Assembly (NCBI RefSeq): GCF_029688925.1
Contig: NZ_JARUKY010000022.1
Coordinates: forward strand, 1 to 64,000
From: Evansella sp. AB-P1
Lineage (GTDB): Bacteria; Bacillota; Bacilli; Bacillales; Salisediminibacteriaceae
DNA: 64,000 nucleotides
Reading direction: 5' to 3'
A program made the translations under genes and the position numbers. Shown here piece by piece: positions 1 to 9,415 of the stretch (within the stretch, counting starts at the first letter, position 1; each line of letters starts with the position of its first letter). The notes under the pieces were generated by a model. That model was not told the DNA's origin. It saw only the letters and a list, made by a program, of their open reading frames with translations, and searched no databases.

Positions 1-166
1 TCCACCCACAAACATTTTACTCTAACTATTAGGAAATTAACGCTTGCAAATCGGAAGATCTACAAAAGAAATCCATAACAATTATAACTTCACTTTACTT
101 ACAATTACTAAAGTTACTTAAGGGCATTTTTTTGCTTCACCATTAAATTAATAATTTATTAATAAT

Positions 167-1006
167 TTATTTTATTCTTTTTTTAATTATCCATTCTATG
201 AAGCTAAATGGAAGTATACTTTTTAAAAGGAGTGTCGCTTTAACTCCTTTTCCAACTGGATAACGGAATTTTGGTTTTTCCGACCTACATATTTTTATTA
301 TTGTTTGAATAACTTCCATTGGGTCAGCCGCTTGTTGAGCTGTTTTTTTTGCATTATTATAGAGAGAATTTATATAATCATTGTACTCCTTTATACTATT
401 TACCCGATTAATATTTTGTAAACCCTTTTCCCATATATTTGTTTTATAGGAGCCCGCTTCAACTAAACTTACACTTATTTGAAAAGGCATTACCTCAAAT
501 CGTAATGATTCACAATACCCCTCTAATGCAAATTTTGAAGAGGCATATGGCCCTAGCCCAGGTAACCCAAGTCTCCCACTAATACTTCCAATATTTATTA
601 TTTTTCCATCTCTTCTTTCTCTCATGATAGGTAAAATAGTATTTGTTAATGCTACAATGCTAAAGAAATTAGTTTCAAATTGATCCCTCCAATCAGAAAC
701 TGGTATACATTCACTTATTCCACCTAAACAATAACCAGCGTTATTAATCAAAATATCAATTTTGCCAAAACGATCTATTACTTTTTCCACACTTTTATTA
801 ATCTGATCTTGATTCGTAACATCTAGTTGCATCACTTCAATATTATTTTCTACATTTAATTCATTCGCTTTTTTTAACAATGATGATTTCTTAGATATGT
901 TCCTCATTGTAGCTATAACATAATACCCTTCTTTTGCTAGTTGTAATGTTGTTAAAGATCCGAAGCCACTACTCGTACCAGTAATAAAAACAATTTTTTT
1001 ATTCAT
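167..1006 (-). CDS. Short-chain dehydrogenase/reductase (SDR)
   Basis: This is a classical SDR oxidoreductase of 279 residues, a cytosolic NAD(P)-dependent enzyme of unknown substrate. The N-terminal Rossmann motif reads TGTSSGFG (residues 10-17), the structural NNAG motif is near residue 89, and the catalytic YASSK (Tyr and Lys) is near residue 154, so the active site looks complete. The ATG is preceded by an AAGGGGA ribosome binding site. The gene is monocistronic, divergent from pepF, and the roughly 280 bases between them hold no other gene. Family membership is certain from motifs; the substrate cannot be read from sequence. Confidence 0.93.
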   Translation of the reverse strand: MNKKIVFITGTSSGFGSLTTLQLAKEGYYVIATMRNISKKSSLLKKANELNVENNIEVMQLDVTNQDQINKSVEKVIDRFGKIDILINNAGYCLGGISECIPVSDWRDQFETNFFSIVALTNTILPIMRERRDGKIINIGSISGRLGLPGLGPYASSKFALEGYCESLRFEVMPFQISVSLVEAGSYKTNIWEKGLQNINRVNSIKEYNDYINSLYNNAKKTAQQAADPMEVIQTIIKICRSEKPKFRYPVGKGVKATLLLKSILPFSFIEWIIKKRIK

Positions 1007-1293
1007 GCTATCCCCTTAGAAAATTCTTCTTTAATTTTGTTCTTACATATATAATACCGTTACTTTAATTATTATTAAATATTCTATTCCTGTCCTAATC
1101 CTAACAGTTACTCAACCTTATCAATTTTGACCACACCTTTCTTTTTATTGTACATTTTCTTAAAATAACTTAAGCTGTTCTTCTATCATAAGGTGAACAC
1201 ATTTTACCAAACATATATGAAAGGTTTATGAAATAGTATAATTAAAGCTAAGGACTTGGTAAAAAGAATACTAATGATATGGGGTGATTGATA

Positions 1294-3081
1294 GTGAATA
1301 CATATACTTCACGACAAGAAATACCTAGTAATGAGAAATGGAATTTAGAGGATATTTTTAATTCGGTATCTGAATGGGAAAATAATTATCATGAAGTGGA
1401 GAAATTAGCTGAAAAGTTAAAAAACTACGAAGATAATATAAACAATGGTAATGACTTGTATCTTTTTTTAAAACAAAAGGAAGAACTTCATTACATATTT
1501 AAAAAAGTTTATGTTTATGCAATGTTGCATGTAGATGTAGATACTCGAGATTCAGAAGCTCAGTCCTTATTAGATCGAGCCTCACAATTAAGTGTTAAAG
1601 TAAGCTCAGCAACAGCTTTTTTTATGCCGTTCTTATTAAGTTTAAAGGAGAGCACGTTAAAAGAGTATATATTAAGTGCAGAAAAACTAACGTATTTTGA
1701 AGATGATTTGTTTGAAGCCTATCGTTTCAAACCACATGTGTTATTAAAGGAAAAGGAAGAAGTTCTTTCACAAATGGGAGAAGCTTTAGCGTCACCAAGT
1801 AAAACATTTGGCATGATAAATAATGCGGATATTAAATTTGGAGAAGTAACGACAGATGAAGGACAAAAAGTAGAACTTACAAGAGGAATGTATTCGAAGT
1901 TAATTGAAGATGAAAATAGAGATAAACGAAAAGAAGCCTACAAAGCATACTATAAACCTTATGTACAACTAAATAATTCCATTGCCTCCACTTTATCTGC
2001 TGCCATTAAAAACAATGTTTTAATTTCAAGAATTCGTAACTATCCTTCAGCACTAGAAAAATCTTTATTTGCTGACAACATACCTTTAAATGTTTATCAT
2101 AATTTAATTGAATCAACGAAAAAAAATATACAACCCTATCATGAATATACAAAATTAAGAAAGAAAATATTAGGAGTTGATGAACTAAGACAATTCGATT
2201 TAAATGTCCCTCTCGTTAAAGGAGTCAAACAATCTATTCCTTACGATGATGCTTACGATACTATGCTTCAAGCGTTACAACCTCTAGGTAAAGAATATGT
2301 TGATACATTACATTCGTTTAAAGAAAAACGATATATAGATGTAAGAGAAACACCTGGAAAACGTTCTGGTGCCTATAACTTAGGACTTTTCGGTGTTCAC
2401 CCTTTCGTTCTATTAAACCACCAAGACGATTTAGATAGTTTATTTACTTTAACACATGAAATGGGTCATGCTATGCACAGTTATTACTCTAACAGGCATC
2501 AGCCTCAAATTACTGCTAACTATACTATTTTTGTTGCTGAAGTAGCTTCTACTGTAAATGAAGTATTATTGATTAATTATTTGATAAAAAACTCAACGAA
2601 GAAAAAAGTACAGAGGCATTTAGTTAATCATTTTATTGATAAATTCAAAGGAACTTTTTTTACTCAAGTAATGTTTTCTGAATTCGAAAAGAAAACACAC
2701 GAAATGGTTGAAAAAGGAGAGCCTATTAACGGAGATGTATTTAACAAAACTTATGAATTATTATTTCGAGAATATCATGGGGATGCACTAGTATTTGACG
2801 AAGAAGTGAAATACGGTTGGTCTAGAATACCTCATTTTTATCGACCTTTTTATGTCTATAAATACGCTACTGGCTTTGCTGCTGCTATACAAATCGCAAA
2901 CAAGCTCTTAGATGGAGAAAAAGAAACTATAACGTCTTATCTTACGTTTTTAAAAAGTGGGAGCTCAGACTACCCATTAGAACTATTAAAGAAAACAGGT
3001 GTAGATTTAACTTCACAAGAACCAATCGAAAATGCGTTAAAATCATTTTCTCAACTTGTTGAACAATTCTCTAGCTTCTGA
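1294..3081 (+). CDS. pepF: Oligoendopeptidase F (M3B metallopeptidase)
   Basis: A cytosolic zinc metallopeptidase that cleaves oligopeptides, of the PepF/M3B family. The zinc site HEMGH is near residue 388, followed by a conserved downstream glutamate region (EVAST). About 595 residues, normal for PepF. I place the start at GTG 1294, because GGGGTG at 1281-1286 sits 7 bases upstream; a TTG at 1288 in the same frame is too close to that site. It is transcribed alone and is followed by a strong hairpin terminator at 3170-3208. In Bacillus, PepF homologues have been linked to peptide turnover and, when overproduced, to sporulation control; that role is not visible here. Confidence 0.95.
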   Translation: MNTYTSRQEIPSNEKWNLEDIFNSVSEWENNYHEVEKLAEKLKNYEDNINNGNDLYLFLKQKEELHYIFKKVYVYAMLHVDVDTRDSEAQSLLDRASQLSVKVSSATAFFMPFLLSLKESTLKEYILSAEKLTYFEDDLFEAYRFKPHVLLKEKEEVLSQMGEALASPSKTFGMINNADIKFGEVTTDEGQKVELTRGMYSKLIEDENRDKRKEAYKAYYKPYVQLNNSIASTLSAAIKNNVLISRIRNYPSALEKSLFADNIPLNVYHNLIESTKKNIQPYHEYTKLRKKILGVDELRQFDLNVPLVKGVKQSIPYDDAYDTMLQALQPLGKEYVDTLHSFKEKRYIDVRETPGKRSGAYNLGLFGVHPFVLLNHQDDLDSLFTLTHEMGHAMHSYYSNRHQPQITANYTIFVAEVASTVNEVLLINYLIKNSTKKKVQRHLVNHFIDKFKGTFFTQVMFSEFEKKTHEMVEKGEPINGDVFNKTYELLFREYHGDALVFDEEVKYGWSRIPHFYRPFYVYKYATGFAAAIQIANKLLDGEKETITSYLTFLKSGSSDYPLELLKKTGVDLTSQEPIENALKSFSQLVEQFSSF

Positions 3082-3169
3082 TACACCTATGTTTAAAGAC
3101 GGCTAACACCCTACATGGCCTTTCTTTTTACGAAAATCTGCAAATTAATATAACATCCATTGAAACTTT

Positions 3170-3208
3170 AGAATGATGAAGTGATTTTCCCTTCATCATT
3201 CTATTTTT
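3170..3208 (+). terminator. Intrinsic terminator after pepF
   Basis: Perfect 12-bp stem AGAATGATGAAG (3170-3181) and CTTCATCATTCT (3190-3201) followed by ATTTTTG. It ends the pepF transcript about 90 bases after the stop codon. Confidence 0.88.
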
Positions 3209-3357
3209 GTATCATCCAATATACATAGAGGTAATATTTAAAGTTCTGTATTTTTTTATTTGAAAGTATTTCTTTTCCCCCTTAAAGACATAATTTATAT
3301 TAGAAAATTGTATTCATGAACTTTTCTCGTATTAGATTATGTTTAGGATGTGAAGGA

Positions 3358-4413
3358 ATGGACAAAAAAAGATTTATTCATGAGGCTTATTGGCTTAGAG
3401 CCATTTCTTGTCTCGCAGTAGTTACTTCACACGCTGTTAATACAACACTTACAAATTATGAGGATTCTACTACTCAATTTGTTGAATATGTATTAATTTT
3501 TATTCGTTTCATGGTTTTTTTTGGTACACCTACTTTTGTATTTATTTCCGAACTTATACTTGCTCACGCTTATCCAAATGGTATTCCAAAAGATTTTTTT
3601 ATTAAAAGAATAAAATTTTTATTGCTTCCTTTTTTCTTTATGGCACTAATCTTTGGATTTATTACGACAGATTCCATGACAGAAGCATTAAATCAAATAT
3701 TTCTAAACATTTTCTTTGGTGGTTTTTTCGGCTATTTTATATTAATTATTTTTCAATTTTATGTTCTTCACGCATTTTTAAATCAAATGTTAAATAATTT
3801 ATCACCGAAACCTGTTTTGTTGGTTTCATTTATTATTAACGGTTTATACCTTGCTTACTTTAATTTTACTGAACCAATGAACATTCCATTTGGAGAACAA
3901 ATTTGGAAAACAGGATATTGGGTCCCGTTTTTAGGTTGGTTTTTTTATTTTTGTTTAGGCTTTTATTGTGGTAGGCATTTTGAAAAACTAAAAGGTACAT
4001 TAATTAAATATAAAAAAATATTACCACTTCTCCCTATCTTATTTCTTATCATTATTGTTATTTTAGTGAGAAAAGATATATTGATCATTGTATCTTCAAA
4101 AAGAGTGGATATGATTCTGTATACTGTGAGCATTATTTTTGTTATCATTTCCATCGTAGCAAAGTTTAAGGAAATACCTAAAGTAATACTATTTATTAGT
4201 AAATATTCATTCCATATTTACTTGTTACATAAAATATTCCTGTATTATTTGCAACCAATTAGTTTTTTGCACCCATTCCTTTATTTTCTTTTGGCATATT
4301 TCTATTGTATTATAGGGTCAATCATCGTTTCAATTGTCCTCAGTCGTTTTACGTTTAGTCAATACCTAATTGGAAAAACATTAAATTTGCCTCCTAATAA
4401 AGTAAAGAACTAG
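3358..4413 (+). CDS. Acyltransferase 3 family membrane protein
   Basis: A polytopic integral membrane O-acyltransferase of the acyltransferase 3 family, of the kind that modifies cell-surface polysaccharides or lipids. The family signature R-x10-H is visible at the start (R..AISCLAVVTSH), followed by roughly ten hydrophobic segments. I take ATG 3358 as the start, preceded by AGGATGTGAAGGA; an in-frame ATG at 3316 would add 14 polar residues. A paralogue lies at 62884 and shares GYFILIIFQF and a WVPFLGW...GFYCG block, so the two arose from a common gene. No glycan genes flank it, so the acceptor is unknown. It resembles the IcaC/YfiQ-like group only in topology. Confidence 0.88.
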   Translation: MDKKRFIHEAYWLRAISCLAVVTSHAVNTTLTNYEDSTTQFVEYVLIFIRFMVFFGTPTFVFISELILAHAYPNGIPKDFFIKRIKFLLLPFFFMALIFGFITTDSMTEALNQIFLNIFFGGFFGYFILIIFQFYVLHAFLNQMLNNLSPKPVLLVSFIINGLYLAYFNFTEPMNIPFGEQIWKTGYWVPFLGWFFYFCLGFYCGRHFEKLKGTLIKYKKILPLLPILFLIIIVILVRKDILIIVSSKRVDMILYTVSIIFVIISIVAKFKEIPKVILFISKYSFHIYLLHKIFLYYLQPISFLHPFLYFLLAYFYCIIGSIIVSIVLSRFTFSQYLIGKTLNLPPNKVKN

Positions 4414-4447
4414 GGAAGACTGATGTGATATTTTAATACAATTAATG

Positions 4448-4489
4448 ATAGTAAAAAACATCTGAATAATTCCAGATGTTTTTTACTAT
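4448..4489. terminator. Bidirectional terminator between acyltransferase and bactofilin genes
   Basis: A 17-bp perfect inverted repeat, ATAGTAAAAAACATCTG (4448-4464) with its complement at 4473-4489, has an A-run on one side and a T-run on the other, so it can stop both convergent transcripts. Confidence 0.9.
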
Positions 4490-4493
4490 TCCT

Positions 4494-4907
4494 TCATTTT
4501 TCTTCCTTCGATTTCTCTTGTTCAATATCAACAATATTCCCTTTAATAGACATGTCTTTATTGCCTTTCATCATGCTCTTCCCATTAAAATGGCCTTTTT
4601 CATCAATTACAATTGTTTGCATTTCAGCAGATCCATCTAAAAAACCTGTTTCATAAATATGAATTTTGTTTTCTATATTTGCATTCCCTTTCATTGTCCC
4701 TGCAATAAATAAATTACGAGCAGAAAGTGCATTTTCTACATATCCCTCTTTACCAATTGTTACATCACCTAAGCACTTTACCTCACCAAAAACTTTTCCA
4801 TCTATACGAATGCTAGATTCAATATGAAGTTGTCCCTTAATTGTAGTTCCAGACCCAATGATAGTGGTTATTTCATTTAACTTTTTATCTTTTTGTTTAG
4901 CAAACAT
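4494..4907 (-). CDS. Bactofilin (polymer-forming cytoskeletal protein)
   Basis: A small bactofilin, a protein that self-assembles into beta-helical filaments, usually at the membrane, and often positions cell-wall enzymes. The central region has the regular short-period beta-helix pattern (IRIDGKVFGEV, VTIGKEGYV, NLFIAGTMKG, IHIYETGFLDG) from about residue 20 to 110, flanked by charged tails. The start is chosen at ATG 4907 because AAGTGGA lies 7 bases upstream; a GTG at 4928 has no ribosome binding site. It lies just downstream of the M23 peptidase gene (27 bases) and is very probably cotranscribed. Bactofilin/M23 pairs in other bacteria act together in wall remodelling. Confidence 0.92.
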   Translation of the reverse strand: MFAKQKDKKLNEITTIIGSGTTIKGQLHIESSIRIDGKVFGEVKCLGDVTIGKEGYVENALSARNLFIAGTMKGNANIENKIHIYETGFLDGSAEMQTIVIDEKGHFNGKSMMKGNKDMSIKGNIVDIEQEKSKEEK

Positions 4908-4934
4908 ATATCTATCCACTTCCTCCACTAAAAG

Positions 4935-5879
4935 TTATTTTTCATCTCCCTTGTCTGTTTCGTGAAATGTCATATATAAATAAGGGTTAATTAATTCTCC
5001 GTTCCTTCGAACCTCATAATGAACATGGACACCAGTACTTCTTCCTGTTGTTCCCATACCACCTATCTTATCACCCTTTTTCACTTTATCTCCTACCTCT
5101 ACATCAATGTAATTTAAGTGGGCATAAAGGGTTTCATATGTATCACCATGTTCAATAATAATTCTCAGACCGTACCCTCCATCACGTCCTGCTGCAATCA
5201 CTTCTCCATCTGCAGTTGAATAAATTGGTGTATTCAACGGAGCTGCTATATCAATACCAGAATGAAACGATGAATCCCAAGAAATTGGGTCCGTTCGATT
5301 TCCAAATTCAGATGTAATACGCCCTTCCGCTGCAGGCATTATTGTAGGAATGGTCCTTAATTCCTCTTCATAGGCTAATAATCGTTCTACTGTATCTTCA
5401 AAATCACGGATCATTTGAGGTAATTTCTCTCTCATGACTCTTAAACTAGCAGAAATATTTTCTTCGTTTTCAGCAATAGTTTTTTCAGGTAGTTCTGTTC
5501 CACCTAAACCATCGAGAGCTACTTCTTCTAAGTCACTAGGTACTTGTAAGTCTATTTGATTTAACCGTTCCTCAAATGCTCTAAATTCTTCTATGGAACG
5601 TTGAACAGCAAGAGCTTCTTCTTGTAAACTTACATATTCACTTTTAACCTCTTCTATTTTCATATCTCTTTTTTCCAATTCTACATACAAGCCTTTTTGA
5701 TCCGTACTTAATTCATTTATGAAGTAGGTTAAACTAGCTACTGATATAATAAGAAGAAAGACAAAGATTGTACTAGAATAAAACAATATTTTCGAAAGAC
5801 GAAATTGCTTCACTGGTTCATTTGCACCAGACGAAAGAATCACTGACCATGAATTAGGCTTAGTTCGTTTTTTCCTCAC
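4935..5879 (-). CDS. Membrane-anchored M23 family peptidase (murein hydrolase)
   Basis: A predicted peptidoglycan endopeptidase anchored in the membrane. A basic N-terminus is followed by one transmembrane segment (about residues 32-53), a coiled-coil stretch (about 55-185) and a C-terminal LytM/M23 domain. Zinc ligands are visible as HSGID near residue 208 and HVHYE near residue 288, so it looks catalytically intact. The start is placed at GTG 5879, because GGAGGGGG lies 7 bases upstream and the product then begins MRKKR; an in-frame ATG at 5936 would add 19 residues without a better site. It heads a two-gene unit with the bactofilin gene. Coiled-coil M23 proteins of this layout process stem-peptide cross-links. 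Confidence 0.93.
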   Translation of the reverse strand: MRKKRTKPNSWSVILSSGANEPVKQFRLSKILFYSSTIFVFLLIISVASLTYFINELSTDQKGLYVELEKRDMKIEEVKSEYVSLQEEALAVQRSIEEFRAFEERLNQIDLQVPSDLEEVALDGLGGTELPEKTIAENEENISASLRVMREKLPQMIRDFEDTVERLLAYEEELRTIPTIMPAAEGRITSEFGNRTDPISWDSSFHSGIDIAAPLNTPIYSTADGEVIAAGRDGGYGLRIIIEHGDTYETLYAHLNYIDVEVGDKVKKGDKIGGMGTTGRSTGVHVHYEVRRNGELINPYLYMTFHETDKGDEK

Positions 5880-6053
5880 AGATATTCCCCCTCCATATAG
5901 GGGGTATTCCTCCCTTCTCAACATGGAATTCAACATATATTAACATTGTTCTTTTTTATAGAACATTTACCGACAGAATCTAATTAACTTTAATTCTAGC
6001 TAAAATGTTTGTATATTAAAAGATAAAATTTTTATTTAATTAATAAACCTATT

Positions 6054-6080
6054 AAAAAAACCCCTTATTAAATAAGGAGT
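6054..6080 (-). terminator. Terminator of the YczE-like gene
   Basis: Read on the minus strand, CTCCTTATT/AATAAGGGG (6061-6078) forms a short stem followed by seven T residues. It lies about 80 bases past the stop of the YczE-like gene. Confidence 0.7.
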
Positions 6081-6158
6081 TAATTAAAGTGAACGAATCA
6101 CCCATTTTATCCATTTATTCTAACAGAAACTCTATTTAACCTAATAGGTAAAGCCTTA

Positions 6159-6791
6159 TTATGCTGCATCTTTAGATTTTTCTGTAATTACTGGTTTTAC
6201 AAGTGTTTCCATTACATTAAAAAAGTATTGCACCGTTGGTCCGATCAATAAAGCAACGAAAATTGTCCCTATTCCAATAGGTCCCGAAAATAAAATAGCA
6301 AAGAATAATGCAACTAACTCTGTTATTGTTTTCCCTTTTCTCATGCTCACTTGAAATCGTTTTTGAACAGCAAGCATAAATCCATCAATGGGATTAAGGG
6401 GTAATTTCGTTTGAATATATAAGGATACTCCAATAGCAATTAACATAATACCTACTAATAACAATCCAAATTGGAACATAAGCGTCTGAATAGTAATATT
6501 ATTAAAAACAATTAACAACCAAAAATCAAGAAATATCCCTAATATAAAAATTGGAATGATCGATAAGAATGATGGTAGTTCCTTTATTAATATTGAGTTT
6601 ATGAGTATTAGAACAATACCAACAATAAATGTCCAACTACCTACAGTTAAGCCAAAGGAACTAGCTAATCCTACGTTTAGGGCTGGCCACGGTCCTGTTC
6701 CTAGATTTGCCTTAATTGTTAAAGTTAAACCTAGGGCCAAAATAAGAAATCCTAAGCAATATATGAAATATCGAAGAATATGCTGTTTCAT
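6159..6791 (-). CDS. YczE/YyaS/YitT family integral membrane protein
   Basis: A 210-residue membrane protein with about five to six hydrophobic segments. It carries the family hallmark near the N-terminus, ANLGTGPW, followed by a second conserved stretch KLPLNPIDGFM. YczE in Bacillus subtilis is needed for surfactin production by an unknown route; the molecular function of the family is not established. The start ATG has AGGAG 9 bases upstream. It is a single gene; a terminator follows and a repeat-bearing spacer precedes it. I am sure of the family and make no claim on function. Confidence 0.88.
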   Translation of the reverse strand: MKQHILRYFIYCLGFLILALGLTLTIKANLGTGPWPALNVGLASSFGLTVGSWTFIVGIVLILINSILIKELPSFLSIIPIFILGIFLDFWLLIVFNNITIQTLMFQFGLLLVGIMLIAIGVSLYIQTKLPLNPIDGFMLAVQKRFQVSMRKGKTITELVALFFAILFSGPIGIGTIFVALLIGPTVQYFFNVMETLVKPVITEKSKDAA

Positions 6792-7002
6792 TAAAAATCT
6801 CCTAGTCTAAAAAATAATAATAATAATAGGTGTTTTGTAAAAAAATCACTTCCTATAGAATAGCACACTATTGAATTTACAAAAGTTTTTTATAAAAAAT
6901 TATTTATCTAGCATGTGTAAGTCGTACATTAGATTAGTTAGTATCTCCTTGCCACCCAAGTGTTCGCTATTTATTCAGTAGCCTCTAATGACGGTATAAA
7001 TA

Positions 7003-7168
7003 GAACAAAAGCGCATGGTGCCTCAATTCCACCTAAGTAACGCCCACGTCCTGTGGGCAACGGTGTAATTTCATCGTCCTGATTCCGGCGAGAGAATCAG
7101 ATGACGCCTGGAGCTAGCCGCTGTTTTGACAAGTTATCCACATTAGGAAAAATTTTATAATTTCCTAA
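7003..7168 (+). repeat. Dispersed repeat family A, copy A1
   Basis: Part of the roughly 480-base spacer 6792-7271, which has no gene. The core is a nested stem-loop: outer arms AATTCCACC (7025-7033) and GGTGTAATT (7062-7070), inner perfect stem GCCCAC (7042-7047) and GTGGGC (7053-7058) with loop GTCCT. It is flanked by AAAAGCGC and by CATCGTCCTGATTCC. The same core recurs near 10052, 10110, 20617, 20752, 33476 and (inverted) 48253. I see no coding potential in it. Confidence 0.85.
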
Positions 7169-7172
7169 ACAA

Positions 7173-7204
7173 ATAAAAAATGTCTCTATAGATCTATAGA
7201 GACA
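7173..7204 (-). terminator. Terminator of the PAS-GGDEF-EAL gene
   Basis: A perfect palindrome, 7181-7204 (12-bp arms beginning TGTCTCTATAGA), is followed on the minus strand by a T-run (7173-7180). It ends the transcript of the cyclic-di-GMP gene about 70 bases after its stop. Confidence 0.88.
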
Positions 7205-7271
7205 CTTTCATGGCAATTGATCCTATAATTGTAATAGACAGAACAAATACTATACTTACTTTCTCCTTCAC

Positions 7272-8990
7272 TTAGCTTATGTAATAGCTGCCATTATATT
7301 TGCAGTCATTAAATAAAACTGTTAGTTGATTTACAGTCAATGGTTTTGAATATAGATACCCTTGAGCTATATCGCAACCTTGCTTTTTTAAATATTGTAG
7401 CTCCATTAAGCTTTCTACTCCTTCGGCAATCACTTTTAAGCCTAATCCATGACTCATTTCAATAATCGTTTTGATTATCACTCTGTTCCCTTCATCATTA
7501 ATATCTTGAACAAATAATTTATCAATTTTTATTGTATTTAAAGGGAAGCTTTTAATATAGCTTAATGAAGAATGGCCTCTACCAAAATCATCTATGGAGA
7601 CCTGAATTCCAATCCTTTTTAACTTTCTCAATGTGTTCAATATTCTGTTACCATCATGCATACTAACACTTTCTGTAATTTCAAGTTCAATAAGTTCAGG
7701 ACTAATCTCTAATCGTTCAATTATTTTCGATAAATTTTCTATTAATGCTGGATGGAAAAACTGTTTTGGAGAACAATTAATTGCTACTTTAATAGGAGGA
7801 AGACCTCTATTTTTCCAATCTACTATTTGCTTACATACTTCTTCAATGACCCAGTGTCCAATTTTAATAATAAGTCCTGTTCGTTCTGCAATTGGTATAA
7901 ATTCCATTGGAGAAACATGACCTAAAATAGGATGCTTCCATCTTAATAACGCTTCTACTCCAATTATTTTATTAGAATGAATATCAATTTGTGGTTGATA
8001 GTGAATGGAAAACTCATCAAAAATTAATGAATTTCTAAGGTAAGTTTCAATAGTAAATTCTCTAGACATTTCCTTTTCTAAACTGGCTTTAAAAAATTGA
8101 AATGTATTCCCATCATGTTCCTTAGCCTTCGCCATTGCAATGTCTGCATTTTTTATTAATGTTTCATCATCATTCCCATGATTCGGATAAACACAAGCAC
8201 CAATACTTGCTGTTACATACACTTCTACCTCTTTATACTTTAATGGCGTGTTTAGTAATTGAAATATTTTTTTGGCTCGGTTTTCCACTTCTTCCGCTTT
8301 ATAAACAGTTGAAAGTAAAATAGTGAATTCATCCCCCGTAAATCTTGCAAGTATATCCTCTTCCCCTAAAATACTTTCTAATCTACTTCCTAATTCCTGT
8401 AGAAAAAAATCACCTACAGCATGTCCAAATGATTCATTAATTATTTTAAATCGATCAAAATTAATGTGTAGGAGCCCAATTAATTTATTATGATTATTTT
8501 GGTTAATGTGTTCCTTTAATTTCTTTTCAAAAAGATATCGGTTAGGTAAATTTGTAAGTAAATCGAAGTTAGAAATATAATTTATATGACTTTCGGTTTC
8601 CTTAATTTTGGATATGTCAGTAAATATGCCAATATAATTTTCCGTCTCTCCTACTTCATTTACAACTCGCCTTATTTTTAAACGTTCAGGAAAAATATCT
8701 CCAGACTTTGTTTTATTCCAAATTTCACCTTCCCACATACCATGTTCGTGTATTGATGACCACATTGTCGCATAAAAATCACTATTATGTACGCCAGACG
8801 CAAAGATACGCGGATTTTCTCCTATTACATCCTCCGTTGAGTAACCAGTGATTGCTGAAAAGGCTGGATTTACAGACATTATATTTACATCTTTATCGGT
8901 AACAATGATACCTTCTGTAGAAATTTCTTTTACTGTATTAAAAATTCGTTCTTTATTTTTATAATCTATTTTATTCTTTAATGAGGTCAC
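7272..8990 (-). CDS. PAS-GGDEF-EAL cyclic-di-GMP protein, probable phosphodiesterase
   Basis: A 572-residue cytosolic signalling protein with no transmembrane segment. Order: PAS/PAC sensor (about residues 15-130), GGDEF domain (about 135-300), EAL domain (about 315-560). The GGDEF signature reads TGDEF near residue 222, so the first glycine is replaced, and no RxxD inhibitory site is present five residues upstream. The EAL domain keeps EALLRW, EITES, DDFGRGHSS and AEGVE, so hydrolysis of c-di-GMP is the likely activity, with the GGDEF domain perhaps a GTP-binding regulator. Start is GTG with a GGGGGGAGAGG site 5 bases upstream. It is a single gene with its own terminator. Confidence 0.93.
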   Translation of the reverse strand: MTSLKNKIDYKNKERIFNTVKEISTEGIIVTDKDVNIMSVNPAFSAITGYSTEDVIGENPRIFASGVHNSDFYATMWSSIHEHGMWEGEIWNKTKSGDIFPERLKIRRVVNEVGETENYIGIFTDISKIKETESHINYISNFDLLTNLPNRYLFEKKLKEHINQNNHNKLIGLLHINFDRFKIINESFGHAVGDFFLQELGSRLESILGEEDILARFTGDEFTILLSTVYKAEEVENRAKKIFQLLNTPLKYKEVEVYVTASIGACVYPNHGNDDETLIKNADIAMAKAKEHDGNTFQFFKASLEKEMSREFTIETYLRNSLIFDEFSIHYQPQIDIHSNKIIGVEALLRWKHPILGHVSPMEFIPIAERTGLIIKIGHWVIEEVCKQIVDWKNRGLPPIKVAINCSPKQFFHPALIENLSKIIERLEISPELIELEITESVSMHDGNRILNTLRKLKRIGIQVSIDDFGRGHSSLSYIKSFPLNTIKIDKLFVQDINDEGNRVIIKTIIEMSHGLGLKVIAEGVESLMELQYLKKQGCDIAQGYLYSKPLTVNQLTVLFNDCKYNGSYYIS

Positions 8991-9415
8991 TCACACCTCT
9001 CCCCCCATGTAGCTATAACACAAAATTGAAAAGGCTTACATTATTCCGTTTTGAAATAAAACTTCACTTCTGTTCTTTGTTTAATGCATATTTTGTATAC
9101 AAATATTAAATGAAAACGTTGTTATTCTTTGTCAAAAAGAAAAACCTAATTTACACCAATGTAAAATGGTTAAAATCTTTCTAGTGCAACCGGTTACCAT
9201 AATACTATTAAACGATTTTTAGGCCTTTGACTTTACGTCCTTATTTTTCAATAAGTTTGCCTTTTAACAGCTATGTAATGGTTCTATCGATTGTGACTAT
9301 CTTACTATACTCATTTTATTCAATTGTAACGAATAATTCAACAGTTTAATTAAGCATATGTAGTAATATTTATGTTAGTATTACTCTAGCGAATAAGGGC
9401 TGGAGGGGATTCATT
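8991..9415. other. Divergent intergenic region with a LacI-family-like operator
   Basis: These 425 bases separate two divergent genes and contain no ORF that I would call. TGCAACCGGTTACCA at 9185-9199 is a near-palindrome with the CG-centred AACCGGTT core typical of LacI-family (including CcpA) sites. TGAAAACGTTGTTA at 9111-9124 is a weaker catabolite-response-like match. Both are only candidates. Confidence 0.35.

Noticed and set aside
9111-9124. A catabolite-response element TGAAAACGTTGTTA
   Set aside because: The right half deviates from consensus and no carbon-linked gene is nearby; reported only as a weak candidate inside the spacer entry.
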